From positions 124,001 through 188,000 of the forward strand of contig JABYQQ010000027.1 in the NCBI GenBank assembly GCA_022605405.1: a stretch of DNA of 64,000 nucleotides. The letters are read 5' to 3'. This document shows positions 10,565-22,600 of the stretch, in pieces. The DNA comes from Earliella scabrosa (Eukaryota; Basidiomycota; Agaricomycetes; Polyporales; Polyporaceae). Position 1 is the first letter of the stretch. Every line of letters begins with the position of its first letter. The translations under genes and the position numbers were made by a program. The notes under the pieces were generated by a model that had not been told where the DNA came from, did not search any database, and saw only the letters and a list, made by a program, of their open reading frames with translations.

Positions 10565-12471
10565 ATGGCAGCTCCATGCAAACTCCCTACAGACCTCTGG
10601 TATCCCATCGTCGCGATCTTACCTCGATCTGCGCAGAAAACATGTCTCTTTGTCTCCAGCACGCTACACGACGTAGCAATGCCACTCCTCTTCTCTCACA
10701 TCAGCATCTCGTTCGGGATCTGCGAGCAAGACGTGGCTGACTGCGTTGAGCTCGCCCGCAACAAGAAGCTTCACGAACACTTGGCTAAAGGGGCACACCT
10801 CGCCCGAGTCAGACGGGACGGCATGCTTCAGCGCATCTTGACCGACTCCAGTTTTGCGGCTATGGTGCGGAGGATGACCGTGCGCGTGTGGGCTAGCGCT
10901 ACAAGAGACGAACTTGAGGACATAGGTAGGTGGATGATCGTACCCCTCCCCCCGAGTATGGCATCGTTGCTGAAGCGGCTCGGCGAACTCTTAGGGGACT
11001 TGTTGGGTGCTATGAAAATGCTCAAGAACCTTCGCGCATTCACATTGCATGGGAACTTTCCGGAGTCCGAGTTCGAGTTCGAGTCCGAGTCCGAGTCCGA
11101 GTCCGAGTCCGAGTCATCCGAGTCCGCTCCGGAGCGACTGTTGAAGGTCCTTCTGCAACATTCCGGCAATCTGAAAGAGTTGATTGTGCCGTAACGTATC
11201 CTTGCTCGCCCTACAGTCCGTGAGGGTACGATACTGACGAGGTTGACAGGCCACGGACCTCGTTCGAGGACTGTCTCGGTGACTTCCGCCATCTCGAGTC
11301 GCTGCAGTTTCTTGAACGCGACGTCAGGCTGATACGCGCCGACGACGGCTATCAGCGACAATCCGGGAGTGTGACGGCACGGGTCGTCAACGAAAACGCG
11401 CCATCCCTTCGTCGACTGTTTGTGTACTCCGACGCGGACTTACTCCGTTTGATCGAGTGGCAATCGCTCGCCACTCTACAGGACCTCACCCTCGTGATAG
11501 ACCTACCGATGAGGCTGGATGCTGTGTTTTCGCACTGCAGCCAGCTGCGCTCATTGTCGCTGATCTGCGACGAGACCGTTGGATGGCCTGTGTCTGACCC
11601 TGATCCACTCCTTGGGACCTTCCGTGACCACCCCAACGCGTTCCCGATCCTTGACTCGTTCAAGCTCTTCTACGAGCCTCGACGCCGGCCCTGCCCCGAT
11701 GTCGCGGAGTTCATCCGCTCGAGGACGGCTCTGAAACGGCTGGACCTATGCGGCCCCGTGCAGGATCTCGACAGCGGAGATCCCATTCTTGCCATGCTTC
11801 CAGGTCTGCAGCATCTAGAGGTTCTCGGTCTTTACACCGACGCCTTCGGCTCCACAAATACCCAACGGCTGGATTGCATCAGAAAGTGCCTACCTAGGAG
11901 TTTGAGCGCGCTGTACCTCAACATTTACGTGCAGCTTCACAAACCGGAATTGGATGCGATGGAAGAAGGGCTGCCGAGTATCGTGAGTGTGTTGTGCCAG
12001 TGCACTGTGCGCTCATACTGCGCGTGGACTTGGATGCTCACGCGTGCTCTTTCTGCCAGGTGTGCGCCCTCCCTTCCCTCCGCTACCTGCATGTGGCCTG
12101 CCCCATGTACCCGCGCATTCCCAATATCAAGGACGCGCTCGCAGCGAGGCTCCCGCCATCCATCGAGCTCTTCGGGTACGATGCCGACTTGCATTGGGTC
12201 GCTCCCGATACCCGGGGATCCCCTGTCCTCGCTCCTCCCTGGCCGTTGAGCAAGGTCTACTTGCGCACGGTGGACGATTTCCGTGGGGAGGAAGATTGGG
12301 AGTGGCTGCTCCGGCAACATGGGCACTTCGGTCCCGAGTCCGACTCGGCGGTCATAAGATATCGTGCGTTATTTTTCCACCGCGTAAGTACGAAGGGCGC
12401 GTTGCTGAGTGGTTCCTTCGCAGACTTCTCACCTGAAATACTGCGCGCGTAAGGCTGGTGTGGGAGGCTAG
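10565..12471 (+). CDS. F-box-like protein, copy 1 (intact)
   Basis: The protein starts with MAAPCKLPTDLWYPIVAIL and continues SAQKTCLFVSSTLHDVAMPL, an F-box-like motif at about residues 6-50 (LPxDLWxxI...L...CLFVSSxLHDVAxPLLF). A long leucine-rich region follows (LQDLTLVIDLPMRL, LKRLDLCGPV, LQHLEVLGLY, LPSLRYLHV) and ends with EDWEWLLRQHG. Exons are 10565-11190, 11250-11982, 12060-12383 and probably 12424-12471; if the last 40-base GTAAGT...CAG intron is retained, the stop is at 12452 instead. The ATG at 10565 is preferred because copy 2 begins at the same point. Residues about 165-190 are an (SE)n tract from GAGTCC repeats. F-box proteins of this kind select targets for SCF ubiquitin ligases; the target is unknown. 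It is the better preserved of an inverted pair. Confidence 0.7.
11063..11133 (+). repeat. GAGTCC/GAGTTC hexanucleotide tract
   Basis: Tandem hexamers inside the F-box exon encode alternating Ser-Glu with a few Phe. In the minus-strand copy (about 18060-18145) the same tract is partly GCCTCC and encodes Ser-Ala. Confidence 0.85.
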
Positions 12472-12600
12472 TAAGTACTAGGACGGGACGAGATGTCACG
12501 GTGGGCACCCATGTCATTGTATGTCTGAACTGCGAGTGTCACTTACTCTCGGGCTGCAGGTTGAGGCTTCAATGTCTCATCGCTCGCCGGCGCTGATTTC

Positions 12601-13152
12601 ACGATTCATTGACCAGGGTTGTGCCTTCTGGGCTTGTTCATTGTCTGGGACCCTGCCTTAGGCTGGGGAGCACGCAGCCCCGAGTCGGACATGCGGCAAG
12701 TCTCGTCAATGCATGTTCTGTACGATATGCCACGAGCATCACCGCAGTCAGTAACAGCATGATGTTCCAGTTCCATCCGAAGGACGGCCGTTGCTTCGGT
12801 AGTTGAATACGACGTTATTCTGCAGCGAGGTCACGAAGTTGCTCGGTGGATGTCGGTGTTCAAACAAATAGTGATCGCAGGCCTCCACATTTGTTGACTC
12901 TGCCACTCGCGTGCGCAGCTAGTCTGCTGACCGCGGCACTGCTGATAGTCCACGATGGTATGGAGTCCGAGACGCGCACGAGGAGACGCGTACAAAACCC
13001 GCACTGTCCAGACCGCAGACGCATCGCGCGCATATCTACAGAATACGACACTATGAGCACTAGAACTACTTAGTATATGGACGTGGTATCTCGACCCTCC
13101 CCGCTCCCTCTCCCGCCCGCATATGTACCCAGTCATCTGGTCCCTGGTCGCG
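12601..13152. other. intergenic stretch
   Basis: I see no gene or clear repeat. It separates the convergent ends of F-box copy 1 (+) and the methyltransferase (-). Confidence 0.45.
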
Positions 13153-16148
13153 TTAGTTGTTCACGACCGGCTCCTGCGCGGCCTCCGCCGCAGCACCGTC
13201 CTCGGGCGAGGTGAGGACATAGTCCTTGATGAACGTGTTCTCTCCGCGGATGTTGATGAACGAGTACTGTGAGAACCCGTCAGCGCCCGTCTTCCAGCAT
13301 CCGTACGGGCACAGACTCACCTCTGCGAGCTCGACGCCGCTGTGGCGGTTGTAGTTTGCATACACGAGGTTGATCTGCGCCCTCCCGCGAGTCAGTCTCG
13401 CGCGCAGCAACAGCAACAAGAGCAGCCCGAGCGGACCGTTCGGTCGACGCACCTCGCTGTGGAACGGCCGCAGGCCGGACGTCTCGAGCAGCTCCCACCA
13501 CTCGAGGAAGTCCTGGAAGCGCTGCTTCCAGACGTGCAGCTCGATCTGCAGCTGCCCGAACGGCAGCACGCCCTCGCGCTCGCGGATCGTCCACCCGCTC
13601 GTCCCGTTCGTCCCCGCGCCGATCTTCGCGCCCGCCGGGGGCGCGGGGCGCTCCATCGTGAACTCGTGGATGATCGCGCGGAACGTCTCCCACTCCCACC
13701 CCTCGACATCCAGCCGGAGAAAGTCGATGTGGGAGTGTCCTGCATGGACGCGAAACGATCAGCGCGCGACGGACGTCGAGGACACGAAGGGAGACGCACC
13801 GTTGTCGGACATGAGACTCCTCAGAGTCCAAGTCTTGGGGTCGTCGGCTGGCCCGTGCTTGTCGCTGGCGCCGAGGGCGATCTTCCCAAAGTGCGCACGA
13901 TGGCGCAGCGAGCGCGGGATGCTGTTGCGCGCACCCTCGCCCTTTGTTGAATCGTATATCCACACTTGGCAGAAGTGTGTAGACTGCAGCAGCGTTGCTT
14001 CAAAAGAATAGGATGAGTCCATCCCTAGATATAGTGGTAAGAGTTAGTATGATTTGGTCACGGAGCGGGATAGCAAGGATCAGCATGATAGAATAGATTG
14101 AAGCGGGGAAGAAGAGACGCAGAGGATCAGGGAAACACTGTTGGCCGAGTGGGCGCCGCAAATCTTCGATTTCTGTCAGTCGCGGAGCACTGGGCACCCC
14201 CACCCAGCGTGCACGACCCACTCATTATTCTCGCACCCTGCCGATCAGGGCCTGTTGGACAAGGATGTATGACGAGGGAGAGACGACCCTTCGGGTCACG
14301 TATAGTCACGCCCACATCCAACAGGCATCCCAACAGGCCTCAAACCGGAACGCTCCCTCCGTTACACCCGCCCACACGAACATCACCCGACATTCCAGTC
14401 TCCCCCGATCTTCTCCCCCACCTGCGCAATTAGATCGGGGGAGACTGAACGTCTGGAGACTAGGCACGAGACTGGGCTGATACCAAGGTCACATTGAGCA
14501 ATTCTCTCGAGTCCCAGAGCAGTGGAGCATACCGCGACGCCCAAGAAATAAAGCAGCGTGGAAGGGCACGAATCCGGACGATTGCAACTGAAGTGGCAAG
14601 TAGAGCGCGTACAGCAACGCGAGCAGCATGAGGCCCTCCGAATGGCCCTGGCAGCAGAGGAAAGCGCTGCACACGCCTGAGACGGAGCAGACGCAGAACA
14701 AACGGTAGGGAAGGAAGCGACGGGCGAGAAGAAGATGAATACGGGAAGGCAAGCACATGATGGGATGCATGGAAGGCGGCAAGGGGAGACGCTGAAAGCG
14801 TTCACGAGAGATGCCCTCACGAAAGCACCCCTACTATTGGCCGAGGGTGGGAAACCGCACGCCGGAGTAGCGATGTCCTTTAGTTCCTGAGAGTCGCGGA
14901 GCACTGAGCATTTCCAGACTCAACGTGTCATCGGGGCAGCCGCGCTCATGAGTATCATATCCGACCGATTAAAGCCCGGCGAGCGAGCTGGTGAAGAGAC
15001 TGTCACGTCCCACACCCATACGAAAGGAAATTGGGAACAGTAAACGCTGACAGTCATAGGGAGACGTTCTCAACACCCCCACCGATGACATACGCGCTGC
15101 AGTTCTTCACTTCCTGTCGGTCGCGGAGCGCTGAGCCCCACACCCGTGCACAACTGCTCATGCGACGCCGAGACAACATTCCAGTCTCTCCCGGTCTTCT
15201 GCCCCCACTTGCGCATTTGGACCGGGGGAGACTGAACGTCTGGCGGCTAGGCACCTGATACCGGTGTCACATTGAGCCATTCTCTCGACGCCGGAGTCGG
15301 GGGCAGCTCTCACAGTCGACGGCAGGACTGCGGAGGGAGTGGAGCGGGGTGCGACGCCCAGAAAATAGGGCAGCTTGGAACTTTCGAAGAACGATGATTG
15401 CAACTGCCAAGTGGCAAGTGGAGCGCGCACAGGAACGCGAGCAGCCGAAGCGCGGCGGATGCGAGCAGCACAACGCCCTCCAGATGGCCCTGGCAGCAGA
15501 CGAAAGCGCTGCACACGCCCGAGACGTGGCAGATGGGGCGGATGCAGAACAGACGGTAGGGAAGGAAGCGACGGGCGAGAACAAGAACAAGATGAACACG
15601 GCCAACGGAACGGAGGACGCACCAAACGAGTAGATGACACAGTCAGGCTTGTCCTGTATCCGCGAGATGCCACACATCCACTTTCCACCATCTCCCAGTG
15701 CTCCTATTCGATCGAGCTCGTGTGGACAGTTGTAAAGCGGTGGGAAGAAGTCCCCTGCCCGAGCGCGTCAGAGCGGGCGCCGACCGCTAGACGCGACGTG
15801 CGACTCACAAACAGTGTATGGCGGCCATGGGTCTTGATCTGGAGGGAACCTGAATGCGCACGATGAGAGGCGCACAATGGAGAGACATGGTCGCGCGACC
15901 TACATGACGACATCGGCGGGGGTGGGCCCAAAGCGTGTGATGAGGGCTTGTCGCTGTGGGAGCATCGCGCGGTACTTGCGTTCCTCGCGTTCTAACCTCG
16001 CCTTCAGGTCGTGATTTGGTGTGTACTTGACTGGTCGTGGCGGAGGCGGTGACTTGGAGAGGAACCAGTACGCGCATAGGAAGAGCGCGACGAGCGCGAC
16101 GGTGTATCGGGGGTGTCGTTGGCCTAGAAGGAGCGGAGACTTGGCCAT
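13153..16148 (-). CDS. METTL24-like (Methyltransf_21/FkbM type) membrane-anchored protein
   Basis: Seven exons (15904-16148, 15809-15849, 15623-15754, 13800-14024, 13453-13739, 13321-13374, 13153-13266) join in phase (2,1,1,1,0,0) to 365 residues. The N-terminus MAKSPLLLGQRHPRY is followed by one membrane segment TVALVALFLCAYWFL, so it is a probable type II Golgi/ER protein. Then come WDFFPPLYNCPHELDRIGAL, GDGGKWMCGISR, CVIYSFG, SSYSFEATLL and HIDFLRLDVEGWEWETF, the order known for METTL24-like and FkbM-type methyltransferases. GDGGKW and YSFG lie where the cofactor-binding loop is expected. The substrate is unknown. The oddity is intron 3 (14025-15622, 1598 bases), filled by a tandem repeat; its ends are a normal GTGCGT donor and TACTAAC...TAG acceptor, so the gene may still be spliced. 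Upstream of the ATG, 16185-16240 is an acidic-codon-like GAGGAC repeat. Confidence 0.8.
14396..14447. other. hairpin 1 (16 bp stem)
   Basis: The arms are 14396-14411 (CAGTCTCCCCCGATCT) and 14432-14447, an exact reverse complement, with a 20-base loop. The stem sits at the head of repeat unit 1. Confidence 0.8.
14396..14760. repeat. repeat unit 1 in the methyltransferase intron
   Basis: It starts with a 16-bp hairpin, then GAGACTGAACGTCTGG, and ends near GGGAAGGAAGCGACGGGCGA. The same series of blocks recurs about 780 bases further on, at 15182-15610, with many substitutions. Confidence 0.75.
15182..15234. other. hairpin 2 (15 bp stem, paired changes against hairpin 1)
   Basis: The arms are 15182-15196 (CAGTCTCTCCCGGTC) and 15220-15234. 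One A-T pair of hairpin 1 is G-C here, changed on both sides. One C-G pair is T.G. Confidence 0.75.
15182..15610. repeat. repeat unit 2 in the methyltransferase intron
   Basis: This is the diverged second copy of the unit at 14396-14760, with the same hairpin and the shared blocks GAGACTGAACGTCTGG, ATGGCCCTGGCAGCAGA and GGGAAGGAAGCGACGGGCGA. A further short block, GTCGCGGAGC(A/G)CTG(A/G)GC, occurs three times, near 14178, 14891 and 15119. Confidence 0.75.
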
Positions 16149-16599
16149 GGTGTGAGCTCGTCGTGTGTGACGGCGACAAGGGCGGCGAGGAGGACGAGGA
16201 GGAGGACGAGGAGGAGGACGAGGACAGCGAGGACGGAGGGGAGGGTGGTGGAAGAAAGGTGGAGAGCCCGAGCTTGAGCCTGATTGGTCTAGACCCCGCG
16301 CGCGTAGTGCTGATCGACATACGGCAACATCCGCTCCATGTTTATGTAAGTACCCACGTTCGCGACAGTACGTCCTAGTATTCGTCACCAATGCTATGTA
16401 AGTACTGCGACCTGGCTGCAGAATTACATCGATATCCTCGTTGTTGACTACTGTTTTAACCTCAGCCTCGGATGGAACAACATGCTATTGCTGATCGCCC
16501 GTAGAGTATCGTAGGTATCGTACAGAACTGCCACCTAGCCTAACTTGGCAGGATTCCAACAATGAAGAACTTGAAGCCACCTGCACTGACCCTGACCAA

Positions 16600-18950
16600 G
16601 CCTTATGTAAATCGTAAGATGAACGATGCGAGCTCGAAGCCTCCTGCAGCCGAGAGTAAGTGACACTGGCAGTTCAGACACACGAGGACATGGGCGCCCA
16701 CCGTGACATGTCGACATCTCGTCCTGTCCTAGTCGCCTCCCAGACCAGCGTATAGTAGATTGGGTGAAAAGTCTGTAATGAAGCCACTCAGCAACGTATT
16801 CTACGTACTTACGCGACGGATAAACAACGCACGATGTTTTATGGCCTCCGTGTCGGACTCGGGACCGAAGTCCCCATGGCACCTGAGCAGCCACTCCCAA
16901 TCTTCCTCCCCGCCGAACTCCTCCACTGTGCGCAAATAGACCTTGCTCCACGGCCACGCAGGAGCGAGGACAGGGGGCTCCTGGGTATCGGGAGTGACCC
17001 AATGCATGTCGGCATCGTACCCGAAGAGCTCGAGCGATGGCGAGAGCCGTGCTGCGAGCGCGTCCTTCATGTTGCGAGTGCGCGGGTACACGGCGCAAAC
17101 CACATGCAGGTAACGGAGGGAAGGGAGGGCGGACAGCTGGCGAAGAGAAGACGTGTGAGCACCTAAGCCGAGGCACGTACGCGCGCGCACAGTGCACTAC
17201 ACACTCACAACACTCGACAGCCCTTCTCCCATTGCATCCAAGGTCGATGTCTGCGCATACACGTTGAGGTACAACGCGGTCAAACTCCTAGGTAAGCATT
17301 TCCTGAGGCAATCCAGCTGCTGGCTAGTTTCGGAGACGTAATCGTTGGTGTAAAGACCGAGAACCTCTAGGTGCTGCAGACCCGGAAGAACGTTCAGAAT
17401 AGGATCTGCGCTATCGAGATCCTGCACAGGGCCGCATAGGTCGAGCCGTTTGAGACCCGTCTTCGAGCGGAGGAACTCCGCAACATCGGGGCAGAACCCT
17501 TGTCGGCGTCGAGGCGCGTAGAAGAGCTTGAACGAGTGAAGGATCGGGAAGGCATTGGGGTGGTCACGTAAGGTCCCAAGGAGTGGATCATGCGTGACAC
17601 GCCGTCCAGGGGTCTGGTCGCAGATCACCGACAAAGAGCGCAGCTGGCTACAGTGCGAAAACACAGCATCCAGCCTCATCGGTACGTCTAACACGAGGGA
17701 GAGGTCCTGTAGACCGGCGAGTGATTGCCACTCGATCATACGGAGTAAGTCGGCGTCGCAGTAGACAAACAGTCGACGAAGAGATGGCGCGTTTTCGTTG
17801 ACGACCTGCGCCGTCATAGTCGCGGATTGTTCCTGATAGCCGTCGTCGGCGCGTATGAGGTCGCGTTCAAGAAACTGCAGCGACTCGAGATGCCGGAAGT
17901 CACCGAGACATTCCTCGAACGAGGTCCGTGGCCTGTCGTCAACCTCGTCAGTCTCGTACCGCCACGCAGTGTAAAGCGAGGAAGGATACGTTACGGCACA
18001 ATCAACTCTTTCAAGTCGCCGGAATGTTGCAGAAGGACGTCCAAAAGTCGCTCCGGAGCGGTCTCAAACGACTCGGAGGCGGAGGCGGAGGCGGAGGCGG
18101 ACTCGGACTCGGACTCGAACTCGAACTCGGACTCGGGCTCCGGGAAGTTCCCATACAATGTGAATGCGCGAAGGTTCTTGAGCACTTTCAGAGCATCCAA
18201 CAAGTCCCCTAAGAGTTCGCCCAGCTGCTTCAGCAACTCGATGCCATACTCTGGGGGTACCATACCGCCTACCTATGTCCTCAAGTTCGTCTCTTGTAGC
18301 GCTAGCCCACACGCGCACGGTCATCCTCCGCACCATAGCCGCAAAACTAGAGTCGGTCAAGATGCGCTGAAGAATTCCGTCGCGTCTGACTCGCGCGACT
18401 TGTGTGCCTTTGGCCAAGTATTCTTGAAGTGTGTTGTTGCGGGCGAGCTCGACGCGGTCCGGCACGTCCTGCTCGCAGATCCCGAACGAGATGCTGATGT
18501 GAGAGAAGAGGAGTGGCATTGCCACGTCGTGTAGCGTGCTGGAGACAAATAGGCATGTTCGCTGCGCAGATCGAGGCAGAATCGCGACGATGGGATACCA
18601 GAGGTCTGTAGGGAGTTTGCATGAACCCTCGAAGTTGTCGCCCGGAGGAGCTGCCATCAATGAGATCTAGTTCAAGTTCTAGCCTGAACTACGACTGTGA
18701 GCGGCGTGAACAATCAGACCAGAACGATTTGCCGGAGTGGTTTACGAGTCGTACAGTGTAGCAGCGGTCCTAAGTTCGTGCTGGATGGATGGTTACAGTG
18801 GATCCGGAAGTACCACGTTTGTCGATCAAGTCATCAACATCATGGTCATCGGCGTCACCTGTTGCAGACGCCCGCCATCGGCAACTGCCGAAGACACTTT
18901 TGCCCGACTCGGAGCGCGACGAGGTTCTTCAACCTGACAGTGAAACGAGG
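16600..18950 (-). repeat. right arm of the large inverted repeat
   Basis: This is the reverse-oriented counterpart of 10300-12600. About 4 kb, holding the methyltransferase gene, lies between the arms. Confidence 0.7.
16801..18660 (-). pseudogene. F-box-like protein, copy 2 (frame broken in exon 1)
   Basis: This is a near-complete relative of the gene at 10565-12471: F-box region LPTDLWYPIVAILPRSAQ near the start, then the same introns (CC|GTAACG donor, then GTGAGT before VCALPSLRYLH, then GTAAGT after the RRA/RRV block). Exon 1 falls into two frames. The first runs to ELEDIGRRYGTPR and then into a (VR)n reading of the hexamer tract. The second, shifted by one base, carries the true continuation ELLKQLGELLGDLLDALK. 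The break lies near 18265-18285, where copy 1 and copy 2 differ by several small indels. No intron of workable length restores the frame. The second and third exons are open. I read it as a recent pseudogene or a sequence error; the 3' end with the last small intron could extend to about 16740. Confidence 0.6.
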
Positions 18951-19602
18951 ACAGCCGTTGGAACCTCCGGGTCGATTTTATACCAGCGCCGTCAGTTTCC
19001 GAACATCGTTGCGAAGTCTAGCACTTACACAAGGTATGTGCCACACAATTAATGTCCAGGGAGCGCATGAGGTCACATCCGTGTGACATTGTGTGACATC
19101 CGTGACGAACCCTGTCCTACGAGGGCTGAAAGTTTGCATTTTTTAGGCCGCGAACGGGTCATCCGAGGGGCCGAAGTTCTAGTGAAGTTTCCCGGGGCCT
19201 GCACGCACGCCATAGGCTCGCATGCCAGCCTCTACTTAGTTACTCGGAGTCACCATCCGCGGGTCAATATTCAATATTCAATGCGGGACGAGGAGCACGT
19301 GACGTCATCGTGATCGCGTTCGAGTCGGCGAGCCCGAGAGTGCTCAGTCCGCGCTGTTTCCGAGTCCGCGCTGCTTCCGCTCGCATCGCCTCCTAGCCCT
19401 AGCCCCTCTATAAAGCTCTGTCTGGCGCATACCTATAAGTCATCCGGCCTCGCACGCACAGCGCGATCTCGATTCAGTTCCTCCTCGCGTTCTCTTCTTG
19501 TCGACCAGCGCCTGTGCCGCGATTAGTCATCAGAAGCACACGTAGCGCCGTGCGTCGACTCCGGTTCTTTCTTCAACCACCATTGTCGACCAGAGCTTCC
19601 CG
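18951..19602. other. promoter region of NTPase-nuclease copy B
   Basis: No gene is seen. A TATA box lies at 19409, with a long, CT-rich untranslated leader after it. A doubled GTGTGACAT motif is near 19080-19100. Confidence 0.5.
19409..19414 (+). promoter_or_regulatory. TATA box of NTPase-nuclease copy B
   Basis: TATAAA in the context CCCCTCTATAAAGC, about 190 bases before the start at 19603. This leaves a 5' leader of about 150 bases. Confidence 0.55.
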
Positions 19603-22600
19603 ATGGATATCACCCCTCGCGCCAGCAGCGCCCAGCTACGGGGTCTAGGCATCTCACAGGGATCAAGTCAAGTCGCCTCGTTCGACGACGAGGAGTATCC
19701 CGACGTCGAGATGTCGGGCTCCGGGGACCCGGAGCCCGACGTCGAGATGATGCCCGCAGGAGCAGACGTCGACGATCCCCTCATTGCCCAGGACGATCAA
19801 GTCGAGCACCTCGAGTCAGCCATCACATCCGAGAACTTCGAGAAATGTCTCGCGCAGCTGAAATACCTTGCTGCCGGACCAGACGGCTCAAATCTACCCT
19901 CAGTGCTCACGCAATTCACGAATTACGTCCAAGGTGTTCAACGAGGAGTATATAGCGCGCTCGATATCTCTCAGTCTTCTGCGGTCCTCGATCGAGACCC
20001 CGACCTGCGTAGCAACATGGAAGCCAAAAAGTTTGAACTTGTCCTGAGATCAGGCAAGGTTCGCGTTCTTGTTGCAGTCATCACGGGTCTGACATCCGTT
20101 GTACAGACGCCCTGCGGGCCCGCAAGACAACGGAGAATGCCGCACGTGCGCCCTTGAAGCTCCACGGACACGAAAAAGAAGGTCAGCGTAAACGCTTCCC
20201 TTGTAATGCTTACCCTCATTCCGCCAAATTTACCCCAATAGCGGCCACGAATTCTTGGAACGCGCCGTACGAAGGATCCGCCGACATCCTGCGCATTGTA
20301 TTAGGACAATATATGCAGCAATCGGGTCTGCGCACCAACCACTATGCCCGTTACGCCGCGTTCACGCAATCGTCCGGTACCGGAAAGTCGCGGATGAATG
20401 ACGAGCTCGCCAAGACCATAGTTTATCTGCCAATCAATCTTGGCCAAGGAGATGGTGTGTCGGATCAAGTCGTTGAGGTTGGAGTCTTACTAACTCGCAT
20501 CAATGCGCAGTCTTCCCTCCGGGAGATCCTCACGTTATTTCCTACCTCGATAGCTTGAAACCACTTGAGGATCAGTGGACGGTCGGCATCCAGGCGTTCC
20601 TGTCCGCCTTGTTCACAGTGGCAAGAGAGCGTCTTCATGCTATTAAGTCTGAAATCGCAAGCTCCACCCGGGTTCAAGGTAAGCGTTCCTTATGTATGAT
20701 GCCTATGTGCGCCGACACGGCCGACTCAATGTCTGGAATTGTTCATGTAGAGGATCAAGTCCATCTCAGTCAAATTGCTTGCCGATTCCGAGAACATATG
20801 AACGCGGGCATGCAATTTGATCATCACGGCGAGTACAGAACCGCGTTCTACGCTGAAGTGACACAGAGGAGCAAAGTTGTACGTACACGCCCCCATTGAC
20901 CCTCGTGCCACCAGCTGACATAGTTCAGCTTGCCGATCAAGTCATGATCTCCCTTGCGCCCAAGGATAGCCCGACCCCCGAGGTTGTACAATCAGGCAAG
21001 TTGTCTATATTACCTGACGGTAATCGCACCTTGACATCAAGTACAGGGACATCGAGGGCGATAGTGATCGATGCCGCAATGGAGATGTTGAGATGCCTGG
21101 CTCCTCCGAATGCTGCCCTAGACTCGCTGTCCGAACCACTCGTTGTCGTGTGCTTTGACGAGGCGCACATGCTGACCGTGTCGCCCTTGAAGATCGATAC
21201 AGGCGGTCTTAGAGAACCAACTCTCTTTGGTGAATTCCGCCGCAGCTTCCGGCTCACCCGGCCGCTGCCAATATTCTTCCTCTTCCTCTCGACGGTGGGC
21301 AGTATAGAACAATTCTACCCCCTCCCGCAGTACGAAGTCTCAAGTCGACTGTCACGAATGGACCTCAATACATTTCCGCCCATCAGCTACGTTCAACTGC
21401 ACTCCTTGTCCCATCGTTTCAAACCTCAGGAACACTGGGAGTTGTCAAAGGTAGCATCTACAGCGTTCATGACGCAGTGTAGTCGCCCGCTGTATGTCAT
21501 GGATTGATTGTCTGTGTCTCGACCCAGGCTGATCACGATACTACAGATTCAGGGCGATGTATGCCGCAGGCAACGATCAGCTGCGTCAGGAGATCATCGC
21601 ATTTGCAAGTAGGAAGCTGTTGTGCAACTCCAACCCCATCCCCGAGGTCCTCACCAAGCATCAATTGTTGGCGTGCATCGGCGTCAGAATTCCCTTCCAG
21701 TTCAAGCGATCACGGGGCGCCGACGCGATACAGCGGGCGCTGGTATCGGACCATCTGCGCCTGCTGGAGCACACGGAACATGGGTTCACCTCCATCATTA
21801 CCACCGCCCCGTCTGAGCCAGTGGTCGCCGAGGCAGCGTACCGGATCATGGTGCGGCGGAGGTGGGCCCAGGGCAAGCTTCTATCTGCCTCCGACCGTCA
21901 CGCCTTCAAGTCGCTGCAGCCAATCCACGCGTTTGCCCTCGATTTGCAGGGCTCCCACCTCGACCTGGGCACAAGAGCAGAGTACGCGGCTGCACACATT
22001 CTCCTGGATGCGCGCGATCGCGCGACGACGTTCCCATTGGAACATAATGAGCGATTTCCTGGAGAGTCCGAAGGCAACGTGCGGCCGGCGCTTCCTGACC
22101 TCTCCGCCGACGGGGCCACGGAGCGGCGGATCATCACCGTGTCCCAGTTTCTGAAGGCCCTCATGGGGTCGTCGCACTTCACGAAGGTCGAAGAGAGCCT
22201 TCCCCGGGTAGCGCTGAGCTCGGCAGACGGCAAAGTCCCGCTCAAGACCGCCTTCGCAGACGGCTTCATTTACTTCACGCACTTCATCCCAGTGGAGAAC
22301 GTGGAGATGGTTAACCAGGAGTACCTTTTCCTCGCCCTGTCACGTGGCGCCGCAATCATCTGCCAACACAACGAGACGGCTATGGATATCATCACGCCGG
22401 TCCTCATAGGCAACGTGATGAAGAAGGAGAACGTGACGGGAATCTTCTACCAGATCAAGAATAACAGAACCGTTTCGCACAAAGTGCAGGAACACCTCTT
22501 CCTCGCCATCGATCCCTACGAGCGTGGCATCTTCGACGCGAACGTCGAGAATCCACCGCCCATCATCCGCATGGTCTTCGCTCTTGCGCCGAAGACGTCG

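Larger units (their letters stand above)
10300..12600 (+). repeat. left arm of a large inverted repeat carrying an F-box gene
   Basis: This segment matches 16600-18950 in reverse orientation. Matching pieces lie upstream of the gene (TTCGGCAGTTGCCGAT at about 10353 against its reverse complement near 18890), through all exons and introns, and downstream (GTGTCACTTACTCTCGG near 12537 against the complement near 16653). Edges are approximate and divergence is clearly visible. Confidence 0.7.

Noticed and set aside
14498..15607. Coding gene inside the methyltransferase intron (long minus-strand frames rich in S, C, A)
   Set aside because: The frames differ between the two repeat units and contain no conserved block; they follow from base composition.
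20054..20106. 20-base GT-AG intron (GTCTGA...CAG) in copy B and its twin in copy A
   Set aside because: It would also keep the frame, but 20 bases is too short for spliceosomal splicing; the GC-AG intron containing it has normal length and branch site.
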